DNA of 64,000 nucleotides from Niastella sp. (GTDB taxonomy: Bacteria > Bacteroidota > Bacteroidia > Chitinophagales > Chitinophagaceae). Each line of letters starts with the position of its first letter. Position 1 is the stretch's first letter. A program made the position numbers and the translations under genes. The stretch covers positions 23,789 to 87,788 of the forward strand of contig JAGIBF010000020.1 of NCBI GenBank assembly GCA_017744515.1. The letters run 5' to 3'. Below are positions 43,752 through 52,878 of the stretch, one piece after another. The notes under the pieces were generated by a model. The model ran no database searches, was not told the DNA's origin, and saw only the letters and a list, made by a program, of their open reading frames with translations.

Positions 43752-45071
43752 ATGCGTATTCTCTTTATACTTATCATTATTGCTTCTGTGGCTTTTGCCT
43801 CCTGTAAGGAAAAAACCATGCCTGCATCGACATTCAAGACGGAGGATATCAGTCATGTGATCACGCAGATGACGGAGGTCATGATCCATGATATTACCAA
43901 TCCGCCGCTGGCGGCGCGTTTCTTCTCGTATGCCTGCCTGTCGGGTTATGAAGTGATCGCAGAGAACGACTCTGCTTTTAAAGGCATGTATGGGATGGTG
44001 AATGGCTATCCCCGCATTCAAAAACCAGATTCTTTACAGGGTTATCATGTTCAGCTGAGTGCTTTGCTGGCCATGATGGAGACAGCGAAGAAGATGCAGC
44101 CTTCCGGCAAGATGATAGATGCATATGAACAGCGTTTTCTTGATTCCTGTAAGCAGCTTGGTTTCTCTGAAGAGACGCTGCAAAGCTCGTTGAGTTATGC
44201 AACATGGGTTAGCAAGCAAATACTGCCTTACGCAAAGGCCGACCGGTATAACCGTATCAGTAATTTTCCGCGTTATACACCTATCAATAAGGAAGGTTGC
44301 TGGTTTCCTACTGCGTCGGCTTATATGGCAGCGGTGGAGCCTTATTTCAATACGGTGCGCCCTTTTACGCTTGATTCAGCTGCGCAGTTCATGCCGCCTC
44401 CGCCGATAGCTTATGCTGCCGACAAGGGTTCTGCCTTTTATAAGCTCATGCTGCGGAATTATACCGTAACGCAGAACATGCCGATGGAGTACCGGGTTAT
44501 TGCAGCGTTCTGGGATTGCAATCCTTTTGCTGTGCAGGATAAAGGGCACCTTACTTTGGGATTGAAGAAGATATCTCCCGGGGCGCACTGGCTGGGTATT
44601 ACCGGTATTGCGTGTAAGCAGGGGAATAAAAGTTTCTCTGAAAGCATGCAAATCCATTCGATGGTGTCCATGGGCCTGATGGACGCGTTCATGGCCTGCT
44701 GGGATGAGAAGTTCCGAAGTAACCGCGTGCGTCCTGAAACAGCCATCCGGCAGCTGATCGATCCAAACTGGCAGCCATTGCTGCAAACGCCTCCTTTCCC
44801 GGAATACCTCAGCGGGCATTCTGTGATCTCTTCTGCTTCGGCTACAATTCTATCGCATTATTTTGGAGATCAATTTGCCTATACCGATAGTGTCGAGGTT
44901 TCTTATGGCTTACCAGCGCGCAGCTTCTCCTCTTTTAAACAAGCCGCTGAAGAGGCGGCTATCAGCCGGTTTTATGGTGGTATTCATTTTATGGATGCGA
45001 TCGAGAATGGGGTTAAGCAGGGGGAACTGGTGGGTAATCAACTCGTAAAGAAAATACTAAAGGCAAAATAA
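43752..45071 (+). CDS. Vanadium-haloperoxidase/PAP2-type lipoprotein
   Basis: A 439-residue protein starting at ATG 43752, one base after the TAA of the FG-GAP gene. A lipobox lies at Cys18 (MRILFILIIIASVAFASC). The C-terminal half has the vanadate/phosphate-binding residues of the vanadium haloperoxidase and acid phosphatase superfamily: K320 and R327-P328 (KFRSNRVRPETAI), S354-G355-H356 (EYLSGHSV) and R406 with H412 (SRFYGGIHFMD). It may halogenate, or act as a phosphatase in the periplasm or on the surface; the sequence alone does not decide. Pairing of such a gene with an FG-GAP/ASPIC gene downstream of SusC/SusD suggests a shared substrate; this is inferred. Confidence 0.88.
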   Translation: MRILFILIIIASVAFASCKEKTMPASTFKTEDISHVITQMTEVMIHDITNPPLAARFFSYACLSGYEVIAENDSAFKGMYGMVNGYPRIQKPDSLQGYHVQLSALLAMMETAKKMQPSGKMIDAYEQRFLDSCKQLGFSEETLQSSLSYATWVSKQILPYAKADRYNRISNFPRYTPINKEGCWFPTASAYMAAVEPYFNTVRPFTLDSAAQFMPPPPIAYAADKGSAFYKLMLRNYTVTQNMPMEYRVIAAFWDCNPFAVQDKGHLTLGLKKISPGAHWLGITGIACKQGNKSFSESMQIHSMVSMGLMDAFMACWDEKFRSNRVRPETAIRQLIDPNWQPLLQTPPFPEYLSGHSVISSASATILSHYFGDQFAYTDSVEVSYGLPARSFSSFKQAAEEAAISRFYGGIHFMDAIENGVKQGELVGNQLVKKILKAK

Positions 45072-45079
45072 ACAGGTCT

Positions 45080-46543
45080 TTACTGCAGGGCTATGTTAAC
45101 TGCTTTTTGCATGGGTGCATCAATGCCCCGCAATATATCGCCAGGTCTTGTTGGTACCGGGTAACCGGGCCGGATACCACGACCTTTAGGGGCAGGCGTT
45201 ACGGCATTAAAGTATTCATACAGGTGTATCTTTACTTTGAATTTTGAATAGGGCAGGGTCAATTCTGCTGCTGCTCCTGAAGTGTTTCCTTCGTAGGTAC
45301 CTCCGCTTTCTTCGCCAACAAATGGTGGATTGTTTAAAGATCGCAGTAGTGCTGCTGCATCTGTTGCGGTGGACATGGTGCCGCCGTTTACTACAACTAC
45401 TAACTTCCCATCGAAGGGCTGTCGGGCGGGCGCCTGTTCTGCAACTCCCGGGTGTAATTGAGGGCCGACAAAATAGCCACCGGTTGGATTAGCCGTAACC
45501 ATCTTCATCAATGTATCTTCCGGCACCTCGTTTTTCCAGGGAGCAAAGGATGGCACCAATTTTTTAATCCAGATGTGATCGAAATAGCGGAAGGGCTTGC
45601 TCTGAAACTGCGCTACCAGGCAGGCTCCATACATGTCTTCTCCGCCTCCGTTGCCTCTCATATCCAGGATCATGGCTTTGGGCTGTTTCTTTCCGATCAA
45701 CGTAAATATCGAATCAACTTCTTCGGTAAATCGGTCCCCCATAAAGGATTTTATTCGCAGAACGGCTATTGAATCGTGATGGATGAAATCCAGGAAAAGG
45801 TTGTCTTTTGGCCCGTCGAATATGGCAAGCGCCGGGAGTATGGCTGTATTAACCGGGTTGCTATTGCGGTTGATCAGTCGCTCTTTCTCAGTAACGCCTG
45901 ACAGTTTTATAGTAAAGGGTTTACCGGATGTATTGCGGGCTGTTATTGTGAATGCTCCTGACTGGTCTACCAACAACCAGTAATAGTAACTAAAGCTGCG
46001 TTGGCTCTTTATTCTTTTTCCGGTTGTTATAAATCCATCGCCCGGCAGCGAGGTCATGATCAACTGCTGAAGGGTGGATACTTTTTGTCCATTGATCGTC
46101 AGTATTTCTGTGCCGGGTTTAATGGTTGTATCTGTTTTGGTGTCATTGGATAAAACAATCATCTTATTTTCTTCCATCCATACGCGAAAGGGAAACAGGG
46201 CAGGATCTTTTGTTACAGCATCTCCATAATCCATGCGCATATGGCCATCTTTTAGTTCTGCCAACATTTGATAAAGAAAGGTAAAAAATGCCTGTTGGCT
46301 CATGGGCTTCTCCAACCGTTTGCGATAATTCTTAAAGAGTTGATCTATTGCAGGCTTTTCAGCATACCGGTATAAACCGCTATGTGCTTCCATCAATGCA
46401 CTTTGCAAACTATCAAAATCTGCCTGCATGCCTGCAAGGGTCAATGTTTGGGCTTGTATTTGAAATGTGAATACCAACGTAAACAGTGATAGCAGGGCTA
46501 GCCTCATGAAATAGCGTGTGAGTGTACCATTAATATAGGACAT
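45080..46543 (-). CDS. S41 family peptidase, exported
   Basis: A 487-residue protein with a signal peptide (MRLALLSLFTLVFTFQIQAQ). The start at 46543 is given, but ATG 46507, which begins the leader directly, is at least as likely. The segment IKPGTEILTINGQKVSTLQQLI is a degenerate PDZ-like part and the catalytic S41 core includes LDMRGNGGGE (about 300) and VVVNGGTMSTATDAAAL, where Ser near 391 is the nucleophile, with GEESGGTYEGNTSG following. S41 peptidases of this short type cut C-terminal tails or peptides in the periplasm. It is convergent with the haloperoxidase-like gene and lies downstream of the GH16 gene beyond a terminator, so probably is not part of that operon. Confidence 0.88.
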   Translation of the reverse strand: MSYINGTLTRYFMRLALLSLFTLVFTFQIQAQTLTLAGMQADFDSLQSALMEAHSGLYRYAEKPAIDQLFKNYRKRLEKPMSQQAFFTFLYQMLAELKDGHMRMDYGDAVTKDPALFPFRVWMEENKMIVLSNDTKTDTTIKPGTEILTINGQKVSTLQQLIMTSLPGDGFITTGKRIKSQRSFSYYYWLLVDQSGAFTITARNTSGKPFTIKLSGVTEKERLINRNSNPVNTAILPALAIFDGPKDNLFLDFIHHDSIAVLRIKSFMGDRFTEEVDSIFTLIGKKQPKAMILDMRGNGGGEDMYGACLVAQFQSKPFRYFDHIWIKKLVPSFAPWKNEVPEDTLMKMVTANPTGGYFVGPQLHPGVAEQAPARQPFDGKLVVVVNGGTMSTATDAAALLRSLNNPPFVGEESGGTYEGNTSGAAAELTLPYSKFKVKIHLYEYFNAVTPAPKGRGIRPGYPVPTRPGDILRGIDAPMQKAVNIALQ

Positions 46544-46561
46544 CTATTCAAGATTGCCAAT

Positions 46562-46597
46562 AATAATAAAGGACTGCCATTGCAGCCCTTTATTATT
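46562..46597 (-). terminator. Terminator between the GH16 and S41 peptidase genes
   Basis: AATAATAAAGGACTGC (46562-46577) pairs with GCAGCCCTTTATTATT (46582-46597) with one wobble and a four-base loop. It follows the stop of the minus-strand GH16 gene by 18 bp; the A/T-rich lower stem supplies the U-rich tail. Confidence 0.75.
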
Positions 46598-46614
46598 AAA
46601 ACTGTGAATATGAA

Positions 46615-49600
46615 TTACTGTTTAATCAAACGGAGGGTTTCTGATTTGTGGTTTCCTTCCAGTTGTAGCAGGTATACACCGTTTTGCAGGAAGTGTACAT
46701 CTTTGCTGATGTGTGTATCGCCTGGCCTGATGTTCCATTGTTGTATCAACCGGCCTTTGATGTCCAGCAGTTTTAATAAACGCCAGTCATTACGGGAAAG
46801 GTTGATCACCAACGGCCCGCTGGTAGGATTGGGATACAGGATCGCTTTTATTGATGCTTTCTCCTCTTTTTCAATAGCGACTGTGAAAGGCGTGGTGCCA
46901 GCCGCACCACCTTCCAGCATCTTCACACAATCGTCGATACTGAACCAGTTGAACTTAAAGGTGCCTGCTTTTACGTGAATGCCGGTGTAGGTTAAAGCCG
47001 GAAGTGTCATCGTATCGCTGATCGTTTGCCAGGCGCCGCCTGTGTTGGGAATATCGATCAGGCCAAAGATCACACCGCTATGTCCTACGCCAGCCTGTGC
47101 CGGGGCTGTGGTGGAAACGCGGAGGCTTACGGTGTACACTCCCGCCGTGGGCACATTGAGTGTATTGTAGGCAAAGAAATTGTTGAGCGCGAGCCCTGCA
47201 AAGTTTTGTCCGCCTCCCACGTCCGTACAGGTTTGCAGGAAAGGGCCGGGTGAACGATTGGAAGCTGTTTCTGCTTCGTATTTATTGTTCACCGTACAGG
47301 TAAGGTTATATACAGTAACCTGTGCAGCAGCCGTAATCGTGTCGGCATTTACTGTAACTGTATAGGTGCCGGGTGTTGTGCCTGTTGTTAATAATCCTGT
47401 TGTGGTAATGGTGTTGCCTGTACCTGTTACTGTCCAATTGAGATTATTTACCGGCATCGTATTGTTATTGGCATCGTAGCCGGTAGCGATGAATTGTTGC
47501 GCTTGCCCGCCTTGTAATTGTAGCGTATCAGGTGTAAGTTCAATGCGTGTCAATACCGGTGGCGGTTCGGCACAGTTGTCGATGCTGAACCAGTTGAATT
47601 TGAAGGTGCCTGATACTACGTGGATGCCTGTGTAGCTCAATGCAGGGAGCGTGATGACACTTTTGATCGTTTGCCAGGCACCTCCTGTATTGGGCAGGTT
47701 GATGACACCAAAGGTGAGGCCACTGTGACCTACTTTTAATTGCGCAGGAGCTGTAGTAGATATCCGCACGCTAACGGTGTATTTTCCTGCTACCGGTACA
47801 TTGAGGGTGTTGTAGGCAAAATAATGGCCAACGGCCAGCCCTGCAAAGTTTTGTCCACCTCCAACATCAGTGCAAGGCTGCAGGTAAGGTCCAGATGCAT
47901 AATTGGAACTGGTTTCTGCTTCATATTTACCGTTGACCGTGCAGCCATATTCCACTTTTACGTTGGCTGTTTTACTTATTGCACCAGCTGTTGCGGTGAG
48001 TAAATAACTGCCGGTTGTATTTCCTGCTGTTACGATGCCGGTGGTATCTACCGTGTTGCCTGCACCGGTAACTGTCCATACGGGACGGAACGTCATTACG
48101 CTATCGAATTGATCGTAGCCAGTAGCTTTGAATTGATGGGAAGCTCCGGGTGGCACTGTTGCTGAATCTGGTGTGATGGCGATACGTGTCAAAACAGGTA
48201 CCGGAACAATTTTCACGATTGCTTTTCCGATAGCTTGCGGCATGATGGCGCGTACAGTATAAGTTCCGGTGGAATTGCCGGCAGTCAACAACCCGTTTGC
48301 ATTTATGCTATTGTTGCTTCCTGTAACGTGCCAGAGAGGGCCTATTAACAGGTTCATGTAATTGTTGTCCTGGTCGTAAGCAGCGGCGGTGAATTGTTTT
48401 GTTTGTCCTGCCATAACGGTACTGCTGTCGGGCGTGACGATGATCTTTGTAAGGTTTACTGTAGTTGCAGGGACAAATTTCAACCAATTGAAGTTCCAAC
48501 CGGAAGCATTGGATTGTATACGGATGGTTTTCTGTCCAGGCGGTAGCAAGAAGGGTGCAGAGTTTACGGTTACCCAGCTTTGCCATCCACCGCTGGCAGG
48601 CAGGTCAACCATACCCAGTGTATTGGTATCGAGCAATATTTTCAGGCTGGTGGCGTAGCTCGCTGCTACCCGGAACTGTATCCTGTATAATTTCCAGGAA
48701 GGGTTTTGTATATCGTATTCAAACCAGGTATTGGCACCGATATAACTAACATTAACAACACCACTGGTATCGGCCGTGGGCTCTGTGCAGCAGGAGTTGG
48801 AGTTGTCGAAGCTTTCTGCTTCTATGCGTGCCGGTATAGGCTTATAGTTAGTGGGCCGCACGTTGACGTTGACTTGTCCGCTTACCGTAACCGTATCAAC
48901 TGTAGCGGTGGCAGTAACTATTCCTGCAGATTGAACGGTGGCCAACCCACCAGTTGTGATGCTATTGCCCGTGCCGGTAATACTCCACACAGGGGAAATG
49001 TTCATGGCATGTCCGTTCTGATCGAATGCCTTCACTGCATATTGTTGTGTTTTGCCTGCGAGGATCAACATGTCGGCGGGTGTTACCACAACGGAGTCCA
49101 GTACTGGTGTACCCAATCCTTTCTGGTATACACGCACATAATCCACCAGCATGCTATCGGGCCAATCGGCTTCCACGATGTTTCCTCCCATACCGCCTCC
49201 AATAGCTACATTGAGAATGATGTGGAACTTCTGATCGAAGGGCCAGTCTTTCCAATCTGTATGCGGATTGACATAGGTGTAGCAATGTGTGCTATCGTAT
49301 ACAAACCGCAAAGAATCTGGCGACCATTCCAGTTGGTACACGTGCCAGGCAGTATCGGCGTCGGGAATAGAACGTGAGGCGGAGAGGTGGCCGCCGTTCG
49401 TCCAGTTATTATTCTGTGTATGCACCGTGGAGAGTACTGTACCAAAGTTGTTGCCCACATGTTCCATGATGTCTATTTCTCCACTTCTTGGCCAGGCGCC
49501 ATAAGCGCTGGTGGTTGGCATGAGCCAGATGGCCGGCCAGGAGCCGCGTGCACGGGCCAGCTTCGCCCGTACTGCTACTTTGCCATACTGGAAATCCATC

Positions 49601-50700
49601 TTACCCTGAGAAATCACGCGGGCTGATGACCAAGGTTCTGTCGTATTTCCATTGGGGAAGTCTTTCTTACCTGTGATGACGAGGTGGCCGTTTTTGATGC
49701 GGGCATTGTCGTGGGTGCTGTCGGTGTATACCTGTTGTTCGCCATTGATCCAGCCTTTGGGTTTCGCATCGACTGTCCATTTCGTTTTGTCGGGCACACC
49801 GTCTATGTTGAACTCATCGTTGTAGATCATCGTCCAATTGGGGTTGCCTTCAAATGTCACCGTTCCTTTAGCTGTGTAAGTGCTGGTATTAGGGTTTTGT
49901 AGTTCTGGTGCTGCGATGAACAATTTCAATGTGGTGCGTGAATAGTTGGCGGGGGAGTTTCCACTTAAGGTAATGTTGGCGACTGTATCATTGATACGTT
50001 GTACGCTGCCAATGGTAACGCCGGGTGGCAGGTTAGGCGATGTCCAGTTGGCAGCTGATAAAGAGGTGCTGAACAGATCGCCGTAGAGCTTAGCCTGCAA
50101 TACCACACCGTTCTCCTGTCCCATATGGACGGTTGTATTGGTCAGCGTGATGCTTTTAGGATTCGGCGCCTGTACCAGATCGAAGTAGAGGATGCCATTG
50201 GCTTTTTTACCATCGATGTAGTGTACTTCGATGCGATTGAAATCTGTGCGGGTGTTAACGGATTGAAAGTTGAAGGTTGCTTCCTCCCAACGGTTCACCT
50301 GACTCACCTTGTAGGTAAAGTATACTGCTTTGGTGTAATCTGTGCCGGGTTGCAGCTTGAACATAATCGGTTCGGTAGTGGTGCTGTACACCATCATTTT
50401 AAACGTACTGTTGGAGAGCAGATCGAAAGGGGTCGTCATGTTGACCCCGGCGCTCATGTACTCGAAGCAGGTAGTGTCTTTGGTGAATTTAGCCACCAGC
50501 GGGCTGGGGTTTAGTGTTGAAGGCGCCGGGTTGGGCACGCCAAATTCTACTTTACCCGTAGCGCCGGGGCCGGCGTAGTAAGTCCAACGACCGGAGCAGG
50601 GTCCATTGCCCTCCATGTCGTCCAACATGATAAACTGTGCGTTCACGGTACTGCATAGCAGTAGCAGGAACAACACGAGGAGTGTTGAGCTCTTTTTCAT
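46615..50700 (-). CDS. Secreted GH16 beta-glucanase with CBM6 modules and T9SS tail
   Basis: A 1,361-residue modular enzyme. After the signal peptide (MKKSSTLLVLFLLLLCSTVNAQ) there is a ~260-residue binding-type region, then a GH16 catalytic domain (about 290-530) with WPAIWLMP and the catalytic motif GEIDIMEHVG near 405-411 (E-x-D-x-x-E), of the laminarinase type. Three CBM6-like modules (about 620-745, 918-1040, 1133-1265, each with a YEAE/IEAES start) alternate with four bacterial Ig-like (Big2) linkers (VTPD...TKQFTAAAYDQ pattern). Residues ~1285-1361 (ILYPNPTSGPLVINLS ... GVYLLQLEGN) are a type A T9SS sorting domain. It probably cuts beta-1,3(-1,4)-glucan at the cell surface for the SusC/SusD pair upstream. 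It is the last gene of the locus before a terminator. Confidence 0.93.
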   Translation of the reverse strand: MKKSSTLLVLFLLLLCSTVNAQFIMLDDMEGNGPCSGRWTYYAGPGATGKVEFGVPNPAPSTLNPSPLVAKFTKDTTCFEYMSAGVNMTTPFDLLSNSTFKMMVYSTTTEPIMFKLQPGTDYTKAVYFTYKVSQVNRWEEATFNFQSVNTRTDFNRIEVHYIDGKKANGILYFDLVQAPNPKSITLTNTTVHMGQENGVVLQAKLYGDLFSTSLSAANWTSPNLPPGVTIGSVQRINDTVANITLSGNSPANYSRTTLKLFIAAPELQNPNTSTYTAKGTVTFEGNPNWTMIYNDEFNIDGVPDKTKWTVDAKPKGWINGEQQVYTDSTHDNARIKNGHLVITGKKDFPNGNTTEPWSSARVISQGKMDFQYGKVAVRAKLARARGSWPAIWLMPTTSAYGAWPRSGEIDIMEHVGNNFGTVLSTVHTQNNNWTNGGHLSASRSIPDADTAWHVYQLEWSPDSLRFVYDSTHCYTYVNPHTDWKDWPFDQKFHIILNVAIGGGMGGNIVEADWPDSMLVDYVRVYQKGLGTPVLDSVVVTPADMLILAGKTQQYAVKAFDQNGHAMNISPVWSITGTGNSITTGGLATVQSAGIVTATATVDTVTVSGQVNVNVRPTNYKPIPARIEAESFDNSNSCCTEPTADTSGVVNVSYIGANTWFEYDIQNPSWKLYRIQFRVAASYATSLKILLDTNTLGMVDLPASGGWQSWVTVNSAPFLLPPGQKTIRIQSNASGWNFNWLKFVPATTVNLTKIIVTPDSSTVMAGQTKQFTAAAYDQDNNYMNLLIGPLWHVTGSNNSINANGLLTAGNSTGTYTVRAIMPQAIGKAIVKIVPVPVLTRIAITPDSATVPPGASHQFKATGYDQFDSVMTFRPVWTVTGAGNTVDTTGIVTAGNTTGSYLLTATAGAISKTANVKVEYGCTVNGKYEAETSSNYASGPYLQPCTDVGGGQNFAGLAVGHYFAYNTLNVPVAGKYTVSVRISTTAPAQLKVGHSGLTFGVINLPNTGGAWQTIKSVITLPALSYTGIHVVSGTFKFNWFSIDNCAEPPPVLTRIELTPDTLQLQGGQAQQFIATGYDANNNTMPVNNLNWTVTGTGNTITTTGLLTTGTTPGTYTVTVNADTITAAAQVTVYNLTCTVNNKYEAETASNRSPGPFLQTCTDVGGGQNFAGLALNNFFAYNTLNVPTAGVYTVSLRVSTTAPAQAGVGHSGVIFGLIDIPNTGGAWQTISDTMTLPALTYTGIHVKAGTFKFNWFSIDDCVKMLEGGAAGTTPFTVAIEKEEKASIKAILYPNPTSGPLVINLSRNDWRLLKLLDIKGRLIQQWNIRPGDTHISKDVHFLQNGVYLLQLEGNHKSETLRLIKQ

Positions 50701-50719
50701 ATGACAGCGGTTTGATTTC

Positions 50720-50745
50720 GAATTTCGAGTTTAGAATTTCGAGTT
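50720..50745. repeat. Duplicated 12-mer GAATTTCGAGTT
   Basis: Two copies at 50720-50731 and 50734-50745, 20 bp upstream of the GH16 start, between that gene and the FAD oxidoreductase. Could be a simple repeat or an operator-like pair. Confidence 0.5.
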
Positions 50746-50815
50746 AGTTCAGCTTTGTAATTGCTGATTAATACTTAGCTGGCTTCTTTTCGAAAATCCC
50801 TTGCGTTCATTGTTG

Positions 50816-52798
50816 TTAGTTTTTAACAGGAATAAAGAGTACAGCGTCGGCGATAACTACTCCATCGGCGCCATCTGCGATGATCTCTACTGTTGATTTT
50901 TTACCGGCAGGTAGTTGATAAGCGCCAATGCTTACCCATTCGCCGGAGGTTTGTCCTGCTACCTGTACAGTGGCAGGATGAATAGTGGCTGGTGTTTTCT
51001 TTTTGCCATCGAATACCTGCATGGTGATCTCTTTGGCCATTTTGTCGGTCTTGGGCAGGTAGACATATACTTCGTATTTGCCGCTTTTGGTAACGGCAGG
51101 TGTAAAGGTGATGGTTCTCTTTTCTTTGGTGGCCGGGTCTGCAACGAGATAAGAAGGTCCGTAACCACCTTTCCTGGGCGACCACTGGCCGGTAGTGCTT
51201 ACCTTTTCTTTGTCGTCATTGTCTACTACAATCTCCGGCGTTGATCCATTTGCCAGGGGATTGGCTTTTAAAGCGGCTTGCAGTTTGGCAATGTTCACCT
51301 CCTGCACCGCCTGCTTGTTGTCGATCGCCATTGCCGCCGCTACTGCTGCAGACTGACCCAGCACCATGAACACCGGTTCCATCCGGATAGAACCATAGGC
51401 AATATGTGTAGCCGAAAGGCAAACGGGTACAAAGAGGTTTTTGCAATCGCTGGTTTTGGGAATGATACTGCGATAGGCAATAGGGTACGGACCAAAACCG
51501 CCGATCTGCACATCGCCTTCATTTTTCACCATGCCATTTACTACCAACCGCTGGCAGTTGTGGGAGTCCATCGTATAGGCCGCCATGCCTACGCCATCCT
51601 GCACCACTTCTTTGCCTTCGCAGTTGGCCTGTGTCATTACGTATTGCCCTACCATGCGGCGTGCTTCGCGCACATACATTTGTGGCGACCAGTGATCGTT
51701 CTTCGTGTATTCGTCTTTGGGATAGCCCCATTTCAGCATCTGGTTGCGCAGGTGTTCGGGCATACGGGGATCGTGACCGATGAAGTATAGCAATCCTTTG
51801 ATGTAGTCGGTATGTTCGTCGGTGATCTTCTTGCGGGTAGTATAATCTGCTTCTGCGTAATCGTAGTTCATGCCGATCATATCGGTAGAGAAAGGACCGT
51901 TGTTGTTGATGTCTGTTTTGTTATTGGGCATGAGGTCGAACTTGAGAAAGCCCCAGAGGTCGCCCGGGACTTTCTTTTGGAGGTAACGGATCAGGAGCTC
52001 ATATTTGGCTGGATCGTAGTTGGCCGGCTGTGTAATAGGAATCATGTTGTCGGGCTGATTGCTCAGGCATATCCGAAAGTTGTAGGCCTGCACTTTCTTA
52101 TCGCCCTGTCCCTGCGGATCGAGGGGTGCGGGGCTAACGCCCCATACCAGGCCGCTTTCGGGCTTGCCGGGTATTTTGTAAGGATCGATGCCATCGGGGA
52201 ACTGGTGCTTCTCACGCAGCTGTACGCCGTTGTAGGTTTCGTTGTACTGGCTATTGGCTTCGCGGCCTACTGTGTAGCTTACTCCTGCTTTCGCCATCAG
52301 GTCGCCTTCGTAAGTGCAATCCATGAACACCTTTGCCTGTATCCTTTTGGACTTCTGTGGTGTTGGTGCATATGGATCGTTGACCTCTATTTCCTTGATG
52401 TATCCCTGTTCTTTCTTTACATTGTACAGGGCTGCATTGTACAGGACTTCTACTTTGGCCGCCTGTATGTATTGCAGGAATGTTTGCTCTGCGATACCCG
52501 GCTCAAATATCCAGGATTCGAATTTGCCATAGTGTTTGCCCAGCCTGCGGTAGAAGTCAAGAGCAAGACCTGTTACGGCATATTTGTTACCAATATCTGT
52601 GTAACCCAATCCGCCGGAACTCAATCCGCCCAGGCGCTGGCCGGGTTCGATGAGGATAACGCTTTTACCGGATTGTTTTGCGGTATAGGCTGCGATGACA
52701 CCGGCGGATGAACCACCGTAGATGCAGATGTCGACTTTGGTTTGCGCCATTGCATTGGCGCTTATAAGGAGGGCAACTGTCCAACTTAAGAATTTCAT
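50816..52798 (-). CDS. Exported FAD-dependent oxidoreductase with Golvesin-type C-terminal domain
   Basis: A 660-residue protein from ATG 52798 (MKFLSWTVALLISANAMAQ signal peptide). The FAD-binding Rossmann motif is VDICIYGGSSAGVIAAYTAKQSGKSVILIEP (about residues 22-52), and the body (GGLSSGGLGYTD, MDCTYEGDLMAKAG, IAYGSIRMEPVFMVLGQSAAVAAAMA) is that of the FAD_oxidored family found in carbohydrate loci. Residues ~540-660 (VVDNDDKEKVSTTGQWSP ... YEVYVYLPKTD ... VIADAVLFIP) form a Golvesin-like beta-sandwich, probably carbohydrate-binding. It lies between SusD and the GH16 enzyme and may oxidise a sugar from the imported glucan. A family A repeat (52851-52875) separates it from SusD. Confidence 0.88.
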   Translation of the reverse strand: MKFLSWTVALLISANAMAQTKVDICIYGGSSAGVIAAYTAKQSGKSVILIEPGQRLGGLSSGGLGYTDIGNKYAVTGLALDFYRRLGKHYGKFESWIFEPGIAEQTFLQYIQAAKVEVLYNAALYNVKKEQGYIKEIEVNDPYAPTPQKSKRIQAKVFMDCTYEGDLMAKAGVSYTVGREANSQYNETYNGVQLREKHQFPDGIDPYKIPGKPESGLVWGVSPAPLDPQGQGDKKVQAYNFRICLSNQPDNMIPITQPANYDPAKYELLIRYLQKKVPGDLWGFLKFDLMPNNKTDINNNGPFSTDMIGMNYDYAEADYTTRKKITDEHTDYIKGLLYFIGHDPRMPEHLRNQMLKWGYPKDEYTKNDHWSPQMYVREARRMVGQYVMTQANCEGKEVVQDGVGMAAYTMDSHNCQRLVVNGMVKNEGDVQIGGFGPYPIAYRSIIPKTSDCKNLFVPVCLSATHIAYGSIRMEPVFMVLGQSAAVAAAMAIDNKQAVQEVNIAKLQAALKANPLANGSTPEIVVDNDDKEKVSTTGQWSPRKGGYGPSYLVADPATKEKRTITFTPAVTKSGKYEVYVYLPKTDKMAKEITMQVFDGKKKTPATIHPATVQVAGQTSGEWVSIGAYQLPAGKKSTVEIIADGADGVVIADAVLFIPVKN

Positions 52799-52850
52799 AG
52801 TGCGTTTATCGTTTATTTGTTCTTTGTTCAATGCTGGCGAGTGAATAGAG

Positions 52851-52875
52851 GGCTTCGACAAGCTCAGCCTGACAG
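52851..52875. repeat. Dispersed repeat family A copy inside the GH16 locus
   Basis: The CTTCGACAAGCTCAGCCTGA core lies between the SusD stop (52879) and the FAD oxidoreductase start (52798), so inside the presumed operon. It could form a hairpin in the mRNA and tune the ratio of SusCD to the enzymes. Confidence 0.8.
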
Positions 52876-52878
52876 TTA

